Shown here: piece after piece, positions 36,327-46,625 of the stretch
Numbering within the stretch: the stretch's first letter is position 1
How the letters are laid out: every line of letters starts with the position of its first letter
Origin: Macrolepiota albuminosa
Lineage: Eukaryota > Basidiomycota > Agaricomycetes > Agaricales > Agaricaceae
NCBI GenBank assembly: GCA_027475525.1
Contig: JAMWFC010000053.1
Location: 1-64,000, forward strand
Direction: 5' to 3'
DNA: 64,000 bases
Made by a program: the position numbers and the translations under genes
The notes under the pieces: model-generated
What the model saw: only the letters and a program-made list of their open reading frames with translations
The model's database searches: none
What the model was told of the DNA's origin: nothing

Positions 36327-37275
36327 TGATAGGACCCTATACAGGTTAGGCGCATCAACGGCAGGCTCGGCACCGGCTCCGGGAACCTTGCCGCATTTGT
36401 TCCGAACTTGGCGCACGCATTCTACCCATTTTAGGCCATTCCCGACGGCCGCGCACGGCAAGAAGCAGATCCAATCAGTGATAGCGCCGACGGCAGCAAG
36501 AATGACAACTGACAGATGGCATCAGTCAATAACGACAGCGCTTAGCGAGAAGCCTGATCATCTATCAAAAACTGACGGACAGCTTGGCGTTTGACCTTGG
36601 CGTCCGACACCGCTTAGCGTCTCGATTTGGCGCCTGACATCGCTTAGGTACTCTGACGGACAGAAGGGTGATGGAGTGATGGTTTAGCTTCGCGATCTGT
36701 CGCCTGGCGTCGCTAAGGCTCTTGAATGGACGATAGGGATCTGAAACCGTTGGAGCTACCCCTTTGAAATTTTCCAGTTTACCGCACTCTGGCGTCATTA
36801 GCCACTGGCGACGGCGAACTTATTGTAGTATAAAAGTACTTACCGACTTGTACATTGGACAGCAGACGAATAGACCACAGTTTCCCCCACTTACTTCAGT
36901 CTCCCTTACGCTCAAGAGCTCATTTACGCTACGGTCGGCAACGTCGAACTCATCGGCAGTTACAGACGTTCGCCAACACTCGACATACTCGCGCCTTGCA
37001 ACTACGGCAGGCATTATCGACGCTTAGAACTTCGCTAAGCTTACCGTGCTCTTGCCGCTTCCCGTTGCCGTGTTCACTTACCGCATTTTCTTAAGCGCTT
37101 TACCTTAGCGCTTGACACTTGCCGACTCCGTTACCGACTTTTACCCTTTTTCACAGACGCGTTCTCTGGGACCTGCCCGGGACTCCTCAACACACTTATA
37201 GCGCGCCCAACGCACACTCTTGGTACGGTAACACTTTAACTACATTTGTTACTGACCAAACTTTGGGCGTCATCA
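36327..37275 (+). repeat. Gypsy 5' LTR
   Basis: 949 bp, apparently identical to 46626-47574. A TATA box (TATAAAAG) at 36829-36836 marks the promoter. It is dense in TTRSCG/CGSYAA hexamers. Open frames in it (for example 36764-37027) recur in the 3' LTR and are not genes. Confidence 0.95.
36829..36836 (+). promoter_or_regulatory. TATA box of the Gypsy LTR
   Basis: TATAAAAG about 500 bp into the LTR, with the equivalent in the 3' LTR at 47128-47135. No other TATA box is present in the LTR, so it is the likely U3 promoter element. Confidence 0.6.
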
Positions 37276-37278
37276 AAT

Positions 37279-37296
37279 TGGAGCCCACCGCGAGGG
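37279..37296 (+). other. Gypsy primer-binding site
   Basis: TGGAGCCCACCGCGAGG starts three bases after the 5' LTR. The initial TGG would pair with a tRNA CCA end. I cannot name the tRNA. Confidence 0.6.
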
Positions 37297-37655
37297 ATCT
37301 CTAGGGCAGAATTCCGCCAGAAACCCGTCTCCAGCGTAGGCGCCGCCTGCTAGACCAGTCGGCAGAAGGCATTGCTCCTTCCCACCCATCAACTCCACAA
37401 CCACCTGGTGCCTTACCGGGTCTCTCTCTAGCCCAGGAACTACAGAACGCCACTGTAGACGCTTTTCCTGATCTCTTCCCGCACTCCCTCGATTATAGTG
37501 CCGACGACCCCTTAGCGTCGCCCTTTGCCGTACCACAGTCAATCACTCCCATTACTCCGCTAACGCCTCTTTCACAACTCATTTCTCTTACCCCGTCGCC
37601 AATTTCTAGAACTCCTTCCCCACTACCGCTAACCGAACTCGCCAACACAGTCGCT

Positions 37656-39974
37656 ATGGAACAACAAGTTCAGCGCATGCCGCCACGCAACCACTTCTCG
37701 GCACCGAAATGGGACGAGACCAAGCCACGGGAGCTCTCCCAGTATTTCAAGGAGTTGGAGTATTTATTCAGAGACTGTAACATTACCGACCACACGCAGA
37801 TGAAGGAGTACGCGGCAAGATACGTATCATATGACACGGCAGAAACGTGGACAGGTCTTACCGAGTTTGCCGCCTTTGTCCCTGCCGCCCCGCCAGCTCC
37901 AGCTCAAGGCGCTTCGTATGAGGACTGGAAGACGGCAGTAATCCAGCTGTACCCTGGCGCTGAGGAGGCTACCCGCTACACGGTAAACGAGTTACAGAAA
38001 CTAGTACAGGAATCTTTCGACAGTGGCACATCGTCGCTTGGCGCATTCTCCACGTATTACCGCGAGTTCCAGAAAGTCGCTAGGTGGCTTCTGCAGAACG
38101 GCAAGCTCTACATTAACGAGGAACGTCGCCTATTTCAGCAGGGCATCCCGACGTCATTGTGGACTCGTATTGCTCGTCGCCTAGAGATAGTTCATCAGGC
38201 CCATCACCCTGACGAGCCCTATAACGTTGCCGACGTCTTTGAAGCCGGTAAATGGGTTCTCAAGGGAACGGACACTGGCGTTGGATTGCAGCGCGCTAGG
38301 ACGAGCCCACCACCTGAGCGAACTAACGGTATCATTCCCATCCCGCCTCCTGTTGCCGACTTCGTTAAGAAAGAAGAACTCAATGCTGCTATTACCGCCG
38401 CTGTCGCTTCCGCTATGACACGTATTGAAACCATGATTACCACCAACCTCACGGCTAACCGACCCGCTAACGTACCCGCACCTGGCCCTTGCCACTTCTG
38501 TGGGGAAATTGGCCATACCATGACTAGAGGACGCTGCGCTACCCTCGAGAATTACGTTCGCCAAGGTAGAATTCGAAGGGCTATCGACGGCAAGATAGTC
38601 CTCACCACTGGCGCCACCATCCCCAACTACCCAGACAAGAAGTCCTTCCAGGAGCGAGTTGATGAGTGGCATAGGCGCAATCCAGGACAAATCGTTACCG
38701 GCACGCTATCTGGCAACGCCAACCCCGACCCGGAACAGGCGACCCAACAGCAGATGATTCACGAGGTCCTACATTTCGACAGCGTTGGCGACCACCCTAC
38801 TTTTTCGCGGGAAGAGCGTATCGCCAAGCTGCAGCAGGAATTAGATTCGCTAAAGAACCAGGTCTTTGATGGGGTTGAAGTTAAGCAGCCTAAACAACCT
38901 CTTAAAGGATACAAGCCGATGCCTCCCGCTAGCAAGTTACCGACACCTGCTCCTGCCGCACCTCCTGCCACTGCCCCTGCTCCTGCTCCTGCCTCAGAAC
39001 CATCGTCGTCCGCTACCGCTCCCGAACCGCCCTTGCCGCCTCTCCATCCCTACTCAGGGATTCCCGACCGTTATCACGCTCCCGCACAACGAAACTTTGC
39101 CGCTCCCGAGAAACGTCCTGAGGGTGGCTACCGACCTACTGCGCCAATATTCGATATCGAGAAATCCAACCACGTCTTTAACCGCATCATGAAAACCAAT
39201 GTTACCTTATCAGTAGAAGAGCTTTGCAGTATTGCTCCCGACGTCCGCAACCAAGTCAAGACGGCAGTCACTCCTCGACGACCCTTGGCGACAGCCGTTG
39301 CCGAAGTTGATGAACTCGACGACGCGCTTCCTGGTTTCTCTGTTACCATCGACCCTCCCGACACTGAAGACACTCTTGCCGACCCCATCGCTAACGCCAC
39401 CTCTGTGGACCCAGTGGAGACCTACCTTAGGTCAGTCGACCACGGCGAAGACCCAGCAATCCTTACCGTCGCCCAAGAATCACACGCTATCCGCTCGGTA
39501 GCGCTAACCGTAGACAACAAGCACGAGGTAGAGGCAATCGTGGATAGCGGGTCTCAGATTATTTCTATGGCAGCAGAAGTCGCTAACGATCTAGGCCTCA
39601 TTTACGACCCTACCGTTATACTAAACATGCAGAGCGCTAACGGTACGGTAGACAGATCCCTAGGCCTCGCCAAGAATGTGCCGTGCACCCTTGGCGACAT
39701 TACGTTTTATCTTCAGATCCACATTTTACGCTCCCCAGCATACGACTTATTACTCGGCAGACCTTTTGACGTCTTAGCACGATCAGTCGTCAAGACGGTT
39801 ACCGACGAGGAAACGACCCTCACAATTAGCGACCCCAATTCCGGAATCCGACGAACGGTGCCAACGTTCCCTAGGGGACAACGAAAAGGCGCCCGCGCTA
39901 AGCCCCCGGAGTTTACCGACCAGCACGCCAACGAGCCTCCCCACCGGTGTTTTCACAGACCATCGAGGAGGTGA
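37656..39974 (+). CDS. Gypsy gag-protease polyprotein
   Basis: An intact 772-codon frame from ATG 37656. The N-terminal half is a retrotransposon gag domain (SAPKWDETKPRELSQYFKEL, a DNA-typical helical capsid region to about residue 240). Next comes a zinc knuckle CHFCGEIGHTMTRGRC (CCHC, about residues 280-295). A Pro/Ala-rich linker follows (TPAPAAPPATAPAPAPA), and then an aspartic protease with EAIVDSGSQIISMA near residue 628. It ends at TGA 39972-39974, overlapping the pol frame, which lies at -1 relative to it, so pol is probably made by frameshifting. Confidence 0.9.
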   Translation: MEQQVQRMPPRNHFSAPKWDETKPRELSQYFKELEYLFRDCNITDHTQMKEYAARYVSYDTAETWTGLTEFAAFVPAAPPAPAQGASYEDWKTAVIQLYPGAEEATRYTVNELQKLVQESFDSGTSSLGAFSTYYREFQKVARWLLQNGKLYINEERRLFQQGIPTSLWTRIARRLEIVHQAHHPDEPYNVADVFEAGKWVLKGTDTGVGLQRARTSPPPERTNGIIPIPPPVADFVKKEELNAAITAAVASAMTRIETMITTNLTANRPANVPAPGPCHFCGEIGHTMTRGRCATLENYVRQGRIRRAIDGKIVLTTGATIPNYPDKKSFQERVDEWHRRNPGQIVTGTLSGNANPDPEQATQQQMIHEVLHFDSVGDHPTFSREERIAKLQQELDSLKNQVFDGVEVKQPKQPLKGYKPMPPASKLPTPAPAAPPATAPAPAPASEPSSSATAPEPPLPPLHPYSGIPDRYHAPAQRNFAAPEKRPEGGYRPTAPIFDIEKSNHVFNRIMKTNVTLSVEELCSIAPDVRNQVKTAVTPRRPLATAVAEVDELDDALPGFSVTIDPPDTEDTLADPIANATSVDPVETYLRSVDHGEDPAILTVAQESHAIRSVALTVDNKHEVEAIVDSGSQIISMAAEVANDLGLIYDPTVILNMQSANGTVDRSLGLAKNVPCTLGDITFYLQIHILRSPAYDLLLGRPFDVLARSVVKTVTDEETTLTISDPNSGIRRTVPTFPRGQRKGARAKPPEFTDQHANEPPHRCFHRPSRR

Positions 39975-42900
39975 TTGGCGACGATCACGGAGATGTAGCG
40001 CTAACGCTGGAATTTGACCATTCAACTGGTCTTGTAACTGTTTTGTCTACTGCTTTTCTTGACCAAGACGTTTTAACTACTTTACCCACTACCGACGCAG
40101 AACCTTCCCAGAAAAACCAAAATATTACCGACTCCTCTCTTGCCTACTTGTACCTTACCGCTTCCGAGTCATTTCAAAATATTGCGTCTACCGATACTTA
40201 TCTCACCACTCTTCCCGGAGCCTCGTCTCCTGCCGTTCTTGGACTTGCCGCCCCTCAGGCTACAGTTCCCCTTTCCACCTCTGTGTATAACCAAGCTAAC
40301 GCTCCCAAAAGGAAAGGGGTACAAGTTAAAAAGAAATATAAGCCAGTTGCGCTTAAAACAAAACCAATCGCTACGCACTCTCCCGAGACGTTTAGAATCG
40401 AGCGCCAGATCATAGGCAACCCTCTTGCCGACCTGCCGACCTTGTCACCAAATCCGCCACCCTTTCAGCCCACAGGACGTTTTACCAAGGAACGCCAACA
40501 GCAGTTCGCCAAGGAGCACGACACAGGATTTTTGACCAAAGATGAGTTGAACGTCCTTACCGATCTTGTCGCTAAGCAAGACAAAGCCTTTGCTTGGGAG
40601 GACTCCGAACGCGGCAGTCTACGTACAGATTTCTTCCCGCCTGTCGTCATCCCGACCATCCCCCACGTGCCGTGGACTGAGCACAACCGACCGTTACCGC
40701 CTGGAATCGAAGCCGAGGTCTGCCAGATTATTAGGACTAAGATACAGGCTGGCGTCTACGAGCCCTCTAATAGTTCTTACCGCTCCCGTTGGTTCTGTGT
40801 TCTCAAAAAGAACGGCAATCTACGCATAGTTCACAGTCTTGAACCGCTGAATAGAGTCACCATACGACACTCTGGCGTACCGCCTTTCCCTGACCACTTT
40901 GCCGAGTCCTTTGCCGGGCGTATCTGTGGCGCCACCCTTGATCTTTACGTTGGCTACGATGAGCGCTTGATTCACCCTTCTTCCCGCGACCTCACTACGT
41001 TTCAAACTCCGTTTGGCGCACTGCGCCTAGTCACCTTACCGATGGGCTGGACAAACTCAGTCCCTATATTCCATGACGACATCACATTCATCCTCCAACC
41101 CGAGATACCGCATAACGTCCTTAGCTTCATCGACGATGTTGGCGTCAAAGGCCCCAAAGACTGGCGACTCGTAAACGGCTTACCGGCAACCCATCCCGAG
41201 AACTCCAACATTCGCTTAGCGCTATGGGACTTTTTCCAGCTGCTCAATCGAGTTCTCCAGCGTATGAAGTATAGCGGTGGTACGTTTAGCGGTCACAAAC
41301 TCCTCCTATGCGCGCCAAGGTTCAAGATACTTGGTCACATCTGCACTCCCGACGGTCGCGTTCCCGACGAGTCTCGCTTAGCACTCCTAGAGCGCTGGGG
41401 CCCTTGCCGCGACTTATCTGAAGTTCGCGCCTTTCTTGGCACCGTTGGCGTTCTTAGGATATTCGTTAAGAACTTTGCCCATCGCGCACATGCCCTTAAC
41501 CGACTCACCCGCGCTAACGAGCCCTTCGAATTTGGGCCAGACCAGGTCACTGCACAACGCGACTTAGTAAAAGCTCTGCAGGACGCCAAGCCCCTAGTCC
41601 CCATCGATTATACCTCTGCCGACCCTGTTATCTTGGCGGTGGATACCTCGTACATTGCCGTTGGCTATTTCCTGTGCCAGTGCCTTAGCGACAATCGAAA
41701 ACAGCGACGCTACAACCGCTTTGGGTCTATCACGCTAAACGACAGAGAGTCTCGCTACAGTCAGCCTAAGCTAGAGCTCTATGGACTCTTCAAAGCCTTC
41801 CGGTCGCTAAAGATGTATTTGATTGGCGTACGGAACCTTATCGTTGAAGTCGACGCTAGGTACATCAAAGGCATGCTGCAGAATCCCGATATCCAGCCAT
41901 CCGCTAGCATGAATCGGTGGGTAGTCGCCATCCTCATGTTCCACTTTGAGTTGGTACACGTCAAGAGCTCTTTCCATGGACCAGATGGACTCTCTAGGCG
42001 ACCACGGCAGCCTGGCGACCCGGCAGTGGATCCACAGGCTGATAGCGATTTTGAGGACTGGATCGACCGATTGCATGGTTTCGTGCACCTCATTCAACAG
42101 CCAATTCCCTTACTACGACGGCAACAGCCTACCAGCATCCTTCTACATCCCATTGTCCCTTACCGCTCCGAGAGCTTTAGCGCACCCCTCACGTTCTACA
42201 CGGCAAGCATCCTTGGACAAGACTTGCCTCCAGTAAAAGTCGTACAGGAACCCCATCCGCTAAGAGAAGACAGCAGAAACCTGACCTACGATGCCGTTCC
42301 CCGATCCGCCAAGGCAAAGGCGGAAGATAGTCGCCTATTGGTAGTCGAGCAATGGCTACAAGACCTTAAGCGACCCCCAGGTCTTACCGACGAACAATAC
42401 GCTACCTTTATCCGCTACGCTACCCGCTTCTTCTTTACCGACAACAGACTTTGGCGACGAAATCGAGATGGCGCTCACAAGCTGATCATCAAGCCAGAAA
42501 GTCGCTTACGAGTCCTACGCGCTATGCATGACGAGCTAGGTCATAGAGGTCTGTACGCTACTCGAGCTTCTCTGTTAGAACGCTTCTGGTGGCCACACGC
42601 TAGTGCCGACATCGCCTGGTACATTAGGACTTGCCACCTCTGCCAAATTCAACAGACACGCCAAGTGCTCATACCGCCAACCGTTGCAACGCCAGCTCCC
42701 CTCTTCAGCAAAATCTACGTCGACACCATGCATATGCCTAAATCTGGTCGCTACAAGTACATCATTCAAGGTCGCTGCTCGCTAATCCACTGGCCTGAAT
42801 TTCGAATGCTTCAGAGAGAAAATACCGACGCGGTCGCCAAGTGGCTATTTGAGGACGTCATTTGCCGTTGGGGAGCGCTAAGAGAAATCGTCACGGATAA

Positions 42901-43696
42901 CGGTGCGCCCATCATCAAAGCGCTAACGTACCTCGCCAAGAAATACAACATTCACCACATTCGAGTGTCTGGCTACAACAAACGCGCCAATGGCCTGGTA
43001 GAGAGACCCCACTTTGACGTTCGGCAAGCACTCTTCAAGGCAGTCGATGGCGACGAGTCTCGTTGGAGCGAAGCGACCTATTCAGTGTTCTGGTCGGAAA
43101 GAGTTACTATTCGTAAGCGCATGGGTTGTTCTCCCTATTACGCGGCTACTGGCACCCATCCTTTACTCCCTGCCGACATCATAGAAGCAACCTACCTTCA
43201 ACCAGCACCCAACAGCATCTTAGCGACTACCGATCTTATCGCCAGACGAGCTATTGATCTCCAGCGAAGGAAGGAAGATTTAGAGCGACTTCATGAGGTG
43301 GTCTTTAGCGCCCGTCGCCAAGCAGCCCTGCGATTCGAAACCGAGCATGGCGCCACTATCAAGGATTACAACTTCCCGAGAGGAGTGCTAGTGCTTATGC
43401 GCAACTCCAAAATTGAAACCTCATACAATAAGAAAATGCGCCCGCGCTATCTGGGGCCTTTGGTAGTTATCTCTCGTAACCGTGGAGGCGCTTACGTGCT
43501 CTGTGAATTAGATGGCTCAGTACTGCATCGACCCGTTGCCGCTTTTCGCCTATTACCGTATCTCGCCAGGGAACAAATCGACTTGCCGCTTGAAGCGCTA
43601 GATATCGACACCGCCAAGCTTAGGGAACTTGAAGAAACAGAATTATTGGACGATGATGACTTACCGACTCTAGTTGAAGAGGAAGAAAATGATTAG
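39902..43696 (+). CDS. Gypsy pol: reverse transcriptase, RNase H, integrase
   Basis: The frame opens after TAA at 39899-39901 and is free of stops to 43694-43696. There is no ATG near the front, fitting expression by -1 frameshift from gag within the overlap 39902-39974. RT motifs lie about one quarter in: WFCVLKKNGNLRIVHSLEPL, LVTLPMGWTNSV, and the catalytic box SFIDDVGVKG (Y replaced by F-I, both Asp present). RNase H begins near VILAVDTSYIAVGYF. The integrase zinc region is HDELGHRGLY..CHLC. The DDE core has Asp in IYVDTMHM, Asp in IVTDNGAP and Glu in NGLVERPHF. A GPY/F-like C-terminal piece (MRPRYLGPLVVISR) follows. There is no chromodomain that I can recognise. Confidence 0.92.
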   Translation, partial: APGVYRPARQRASPPVFSQTIEEVIGDDHGDVALTLEFDHSTGLVTVLSTAFLDQDVLTTLPTTDAEPSQKNQNITDSSLAYLYLTASESFQNIASTDTYLTTLPGASSPAVLGLAAPQATVPLSTSVYNQANAPKRKGVQVKKKYKPVALKTKPIATHSPETFRIERQIIGNPLADLPTLSPNPPPFQPTGRFTKERQQQFAKEHDTGFLTKDELNVLTDLVAKQDKAFAWEDSERGSLRTDFFPPVVIPTIPHVPWTEHNRPLPPGIEAEVCQIIRTKIQAGVYEPSNSSYRSRWFCVLKKNGNLRIVHSLEPLNRVTIRHSGVPPFPDHFAESFAGRICGATLDLYVGYDERLIHPSSRDLTTFQTPFGALRLVTLPMGWTNSVPIFHDDITFILQPEIPHNVLSFIDDVGVKGPKDWRLVNGLPATHPENSNIRLALWDFFQLLNRVLQRMKYSGGTFSGHKLLLCAPRFKILGHICTPDGRVPDESRLALLERWGPCRDLSEVRAFLGTVGVLRIFVKNFAHRAHALNRLTRANEPFEFGPDQVTAQRDLVKALQDAKPLVPIDYTSADPVILAVDTSYIAVGYFLCQCLSDNRKQRRYNRFGSITLNDRESRYSQPKLELYGLFKAFRSLKMYLIGVRNLIVEVDARYIKGMLQNPDIQPSASMNRWVVAILMFHFELVHVKSSFHGPDGLSRRPRQPGDPAVDPQADSDFEDWIDRLHGFVHLIQQPIPLLRRQQPTSILLHPIVPYRSESFSAPLTFYTASILGQDLPPVKVVQEPHPLREDSRNLTYDAVPRSAKAKAEDSRLLVVEQWLQDLKRPPGLTDEQYATFIRYATRFFFTDNRLWRRNRDGAHKLIIKPESRLRVLRAMHDELGHRGLYATRASLLERFWWPHASADIAWYIRTCHLCQIQQTRQVLIPPTVATPAPLFSKIYVDTMHMPKSGRYKYIIQGRCSLIHWPEFRMLQRENTDAVAKWLFEDVICRWGALREIVTDNGAPIIKALTYLAKKYNIHHIRVSGYNKRANGLVERPHFDVRQALFKAVDGDESRWSEATYSVFWSERVTIRKRMGCSPYYAATGTHPLLPADIIEATYLQPAPNSILATTDLIARRAIDLQRRKEDLERLHEVVFSARRQAALRFETEHGATIKDYNFPRGVLVLMRNSKIETSYNKKMRPRYLGPLVVISRNRGGAYVLCELDGSVLHRPVAAFRLLPYLAREQIDLPLEALDIDTAKLRELEETELLDDDDLPTLVEEEEND

Positions 43697-44042
43697 AAAA
43701 ACATTTCCTTACATAGTCAAGCCGCAGCGCTAGCGTGTCGCAAACGCTTAGCGCATTGCGCAACTCTCGCCAGGGGTTTTTCGCCATGATGATTTACTGA
43801 GCGTTCCCCTTTTCTCAAAAATTTGTCTAAGTCCCACACCTACTACTCCTCTTGCTAAAACTTACTTTAGAATACTTACCGCTTGCTTTCTCTTTGCCTT
43901 ACTTGGCTCTCTGCTGTTGCGCTAACTCAGGTTTTGGGACTTAACCTTTCACTCAAAAACGAGGCGGCAAGACAGGAATAAAATTGAACGGCAGCAAAAA
44001 GAAAAATATTTACATAAGCGGCCTATCTACGCTAAGGTCCGC
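43697..44042. other. Short spacer between Gypsy pol and the antisense gene
   Basis: 346 bp where two convergent genes of one element end. It must contain the 3' end of the antisense transcript. No further feature was seen. Confidence 0.5.
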
Positions 44043-46456
44043 TCAGTCGCTTTCATCGTCCATCGGCAAGGAGCTATCCGACACTGGTAAAGAGGAGTCG
44101 CGCAAGGGAAGGAGGTCGCCCGGCAAGATGTTATTGGCGGTTTGCCAATCCATAGCGGCTTGGCAATCGTCCTGGTAGTCGCGAAGAACGCGGAGGCTGC
44201 GGCCCAGGTTGGAGTAGCGCAGTCGTAGCGCCATAAGCTGCCCCCGGACTCGTTCCCGTTCTCGCTCCATTACCGCCTCCATCGTTGCCGCCCTCCTCGA
44301 GAACCTCTCCAACATGTCCCGCGGGTTGAGCGCCACCACCGGGTATACGAGGTCTTGCCCCAGCCAGTTGAAGGCGTCGCCAGTGACCGTTGGCTGCGGC
44401 TGGGGGGTCCACGCGGGATTGACCCTGGCGATCACGGGGCGCCTAGGCTCCAGACCGGCAACGTCCTCCGGGTCTGAAACCTCCCAAGGGGCCACGCTAC
44501 TGTAGGGAGGTAGCCAGCGCCACTCAGGCTCCTCCCTGGCGACTCCTGCCGCTTCCTCGCCCTCTCCCGCTACCACCTCCTCGTCGCCTTGGCGCTGCGT
44601 CGCCAAGGTTTCATCCACCTCCCCTTCAGCATCCTCATCCCCTCCCGTTACCGCTCCCTCTGCCTTCCCCTCCCCCATCTCGATGTCGGCAGGGGCTTCT
44701 TCCAGCTCCTCTCGAGGCGCCGCGTCGCCAACCGCTTCCTGTTCTCCCTCCTCCTGTTCCCCGCCAAGAGATCTTGCCGCCAAGTGGATAGGCGACAAGA
44801 GACCGCTGGGGCCAGCCTCTGTGTCACGAGGAGGCAGGCGACTCGCCGCCAACGCCTTCTCGAGGTCCTCCATCTCGGTATCCTTTGGCGCTGGCGAGGG
44901 GGAGGGCGACGATGAAACCACGCGAGGACGTTTTGCTTTGCCCTTCCCCTTGCTTGGGGAAGGGGCTTGTCGTTTCTCTGGGACCGAAGTCCCTTGGCGG
45001 TCACCAGCGCCTCGATTGCCGACTGTTTCCGTCCCATCTCCTTGGCGCGTCGGCAACGCCAAGGAGGCTCGTCCAATTGCTGCCATGCCACCGGCAGCCA
45101 CCTTCTTCCTCTGCCCCTCCACAAACTCCCTCGCCCTCCTTACCAACACCGCGCGGGAAAACGTCTTCTCGACGAGAGCGTCTGGCGCGCCGCCACGCTC
45201 GCGACTCTTCGCCCCGTCAATAGTGCAAGCGCGTTTCAAGGCGCCGCAACGATAACACGGCTGGGCCCCAGTTGGGAACCAACAGCCTTCCGGGTCGTTA
45301 TCGGCCCAGCACTTATCGCACTAGCGCAAAAAGTCAGAAAAAGAATAAAGACAGAAAAGTCACTTACCGCTCCCCTTGCCTCCTTGAACGCCTGCCGGGT
45401 CGCCAAGGAAACAGTCTTCTTCCCCTTCATCTCCTCCATTACAACCCCGGCCTCCTGCCCCTCGTCAAGGACGGCCTCCTCGCGACGCGGCAACAGCAGC
45501 CCCTTCAGCTCCTTGTCATCAAAGCTGGACTGTGTGGGCGCCTAGAGAAATCACGGTAAATGAAGTAGTCAGACTTCCAAAAGACCGCTTACCGCGTACT
45601 GGGGAGCCTTTCCCTTGCGAGACTTGGAAACAGTGGTTAGCGTGGCACGGCAGCGGCAAGAATGGGCCAAAAACTCACCTTCTTTAAAGCCTTTCCCGGC
45701 TTTAGTGGGGAGCCCTTCCTGCTAGCCGGCAGTGCTGGGCTCTGTGCACTGCCGGCGCGACCACCCTTGCCGGATCCCTCTGCTACCGCCTGCCTCTCGG
45801 CGGCAGGCACCCTCCCTGCGGCAACCTCCTCCATCTCTGCGGCCAACGCGGCAACCCGCTCTCGCTCCTCTAGCGCCCTGGTGATCTCGCGGGCGTCTTG
45901 AGAAGTCGCCTCCTGCCTTGCCGCGATCTCCTCCTCCACCTGCATGCGCGCCAAGGGCGCCAGCACCTCTTGTTTGCTGTGGGGGGACAGATCAGACCAA
46001 AGCTAAGTTAAAAGAATGGGTTAGGAATACTCACTCTGCCGCAGGCGCGCTTACCGTCATCGGCAAGGCACCGGACAAAATGTCCTCCAATTCGTCCTCA
46101 ATCGTTGGGACGGGAGGAGGCGCCTGGCAACTCGATCAGCTAGCGACACGGCAAGAACTGGAGATACTTACAAAGCGAGAAAACGGCGCTAACCAGTCGG
46201 CGCCACGATTGTCGACATAGCGGGCTCGGCACCACTCCCGCACCTCTATCTCCCTGTCCCAGCCTACGCCAAGGACACGGACCTCGTACCAGCGCTCCAA
46301 CAACTTCATTACCGCGATCACCAAGTTTGAAGGCGCCTCCGCGCCCACACCCTCGATGCGCTTGATAAAGTTGTTGGCCTTGGCGATATAGGAAGAGGCA
46401 GCGTCTTGAGCCTCGCGAGAAGGAACGGGGGGCGGAGTTGGAATGCGGAAAGACAT
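44043..46456 (-). CDS. Antisense gene carried by the Gypsy element: 717-residue protein with Zn2Cys6-like cluster
   Basis: Six exons on the minus strand join in frame with GT..AG introns: 46456-46172, 46123-46035, 45976-45679, 45622-45593, 45541-45368, 45320-44043 (718 codons with stop). The N-terminal region is helical (EAQDAASSYIAKANNFIKRI). Exon 3 encodes a probable coiled coil (REITRALEERERVAALAAEM). Exon 6 starts exactly at a cysteine cluster: CDKCW..GCW..PCYRCGALKRAC, spacing C-x2-C-x8-C-x8-C-x2-C-x6-C, close to the fungal Zn2Cys6 DNA-binding pattern (residues about 293-324). Next come a basic KGKGKAKRPRV stretch that could be a nuclear signal, a long acidic region and a helical C-terminus (ATMEAVMERERERVRGQL). 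Intact splicing and lack of stops suggest a maintained gene. I do not know the function; a nuclear DNA- or RNA-binding regulator is inference. Confidence 0.8.
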
Positions 46457-46614
46457 TTTAATATTATTGAGCGCCAGGTAAAAATGGGGAGAAGAAACGA
46501 AGTCCACACTCATGCGCCAGGACTATAAACCAAATCTCAAGAACGCACGGACCACTTGTCACAAAAGCGGTAACGGTAGCCTTATTTGGTGACTGAGGAC
46601 AGTCAATTTTTCAG

Positions 46615-46625
46615 TTGGGGGGAGA
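46615..46625 (+). other. Gypsy polypurine tract
   Basis: TTGGGGGGAGA directly precedes the 3' LTR, the expected plus-strand primer site. Confidence 0.75.

Noticed and set aside
36764..37304. Several short frames in the Gypsy LTR, repeated at 47063-47630
   Set aside because: They occur identically in both LTRs, have no start context or motif, and lie in promoter/UTR sequence.
44314..45545. Plus-strand frames opposite the Gypsy antisense gene (up to 192 codons)
   Set aside because: GC-rich shadow frames of a low-complexity acidic coding region, with no motif and no place in Gypsy pol.
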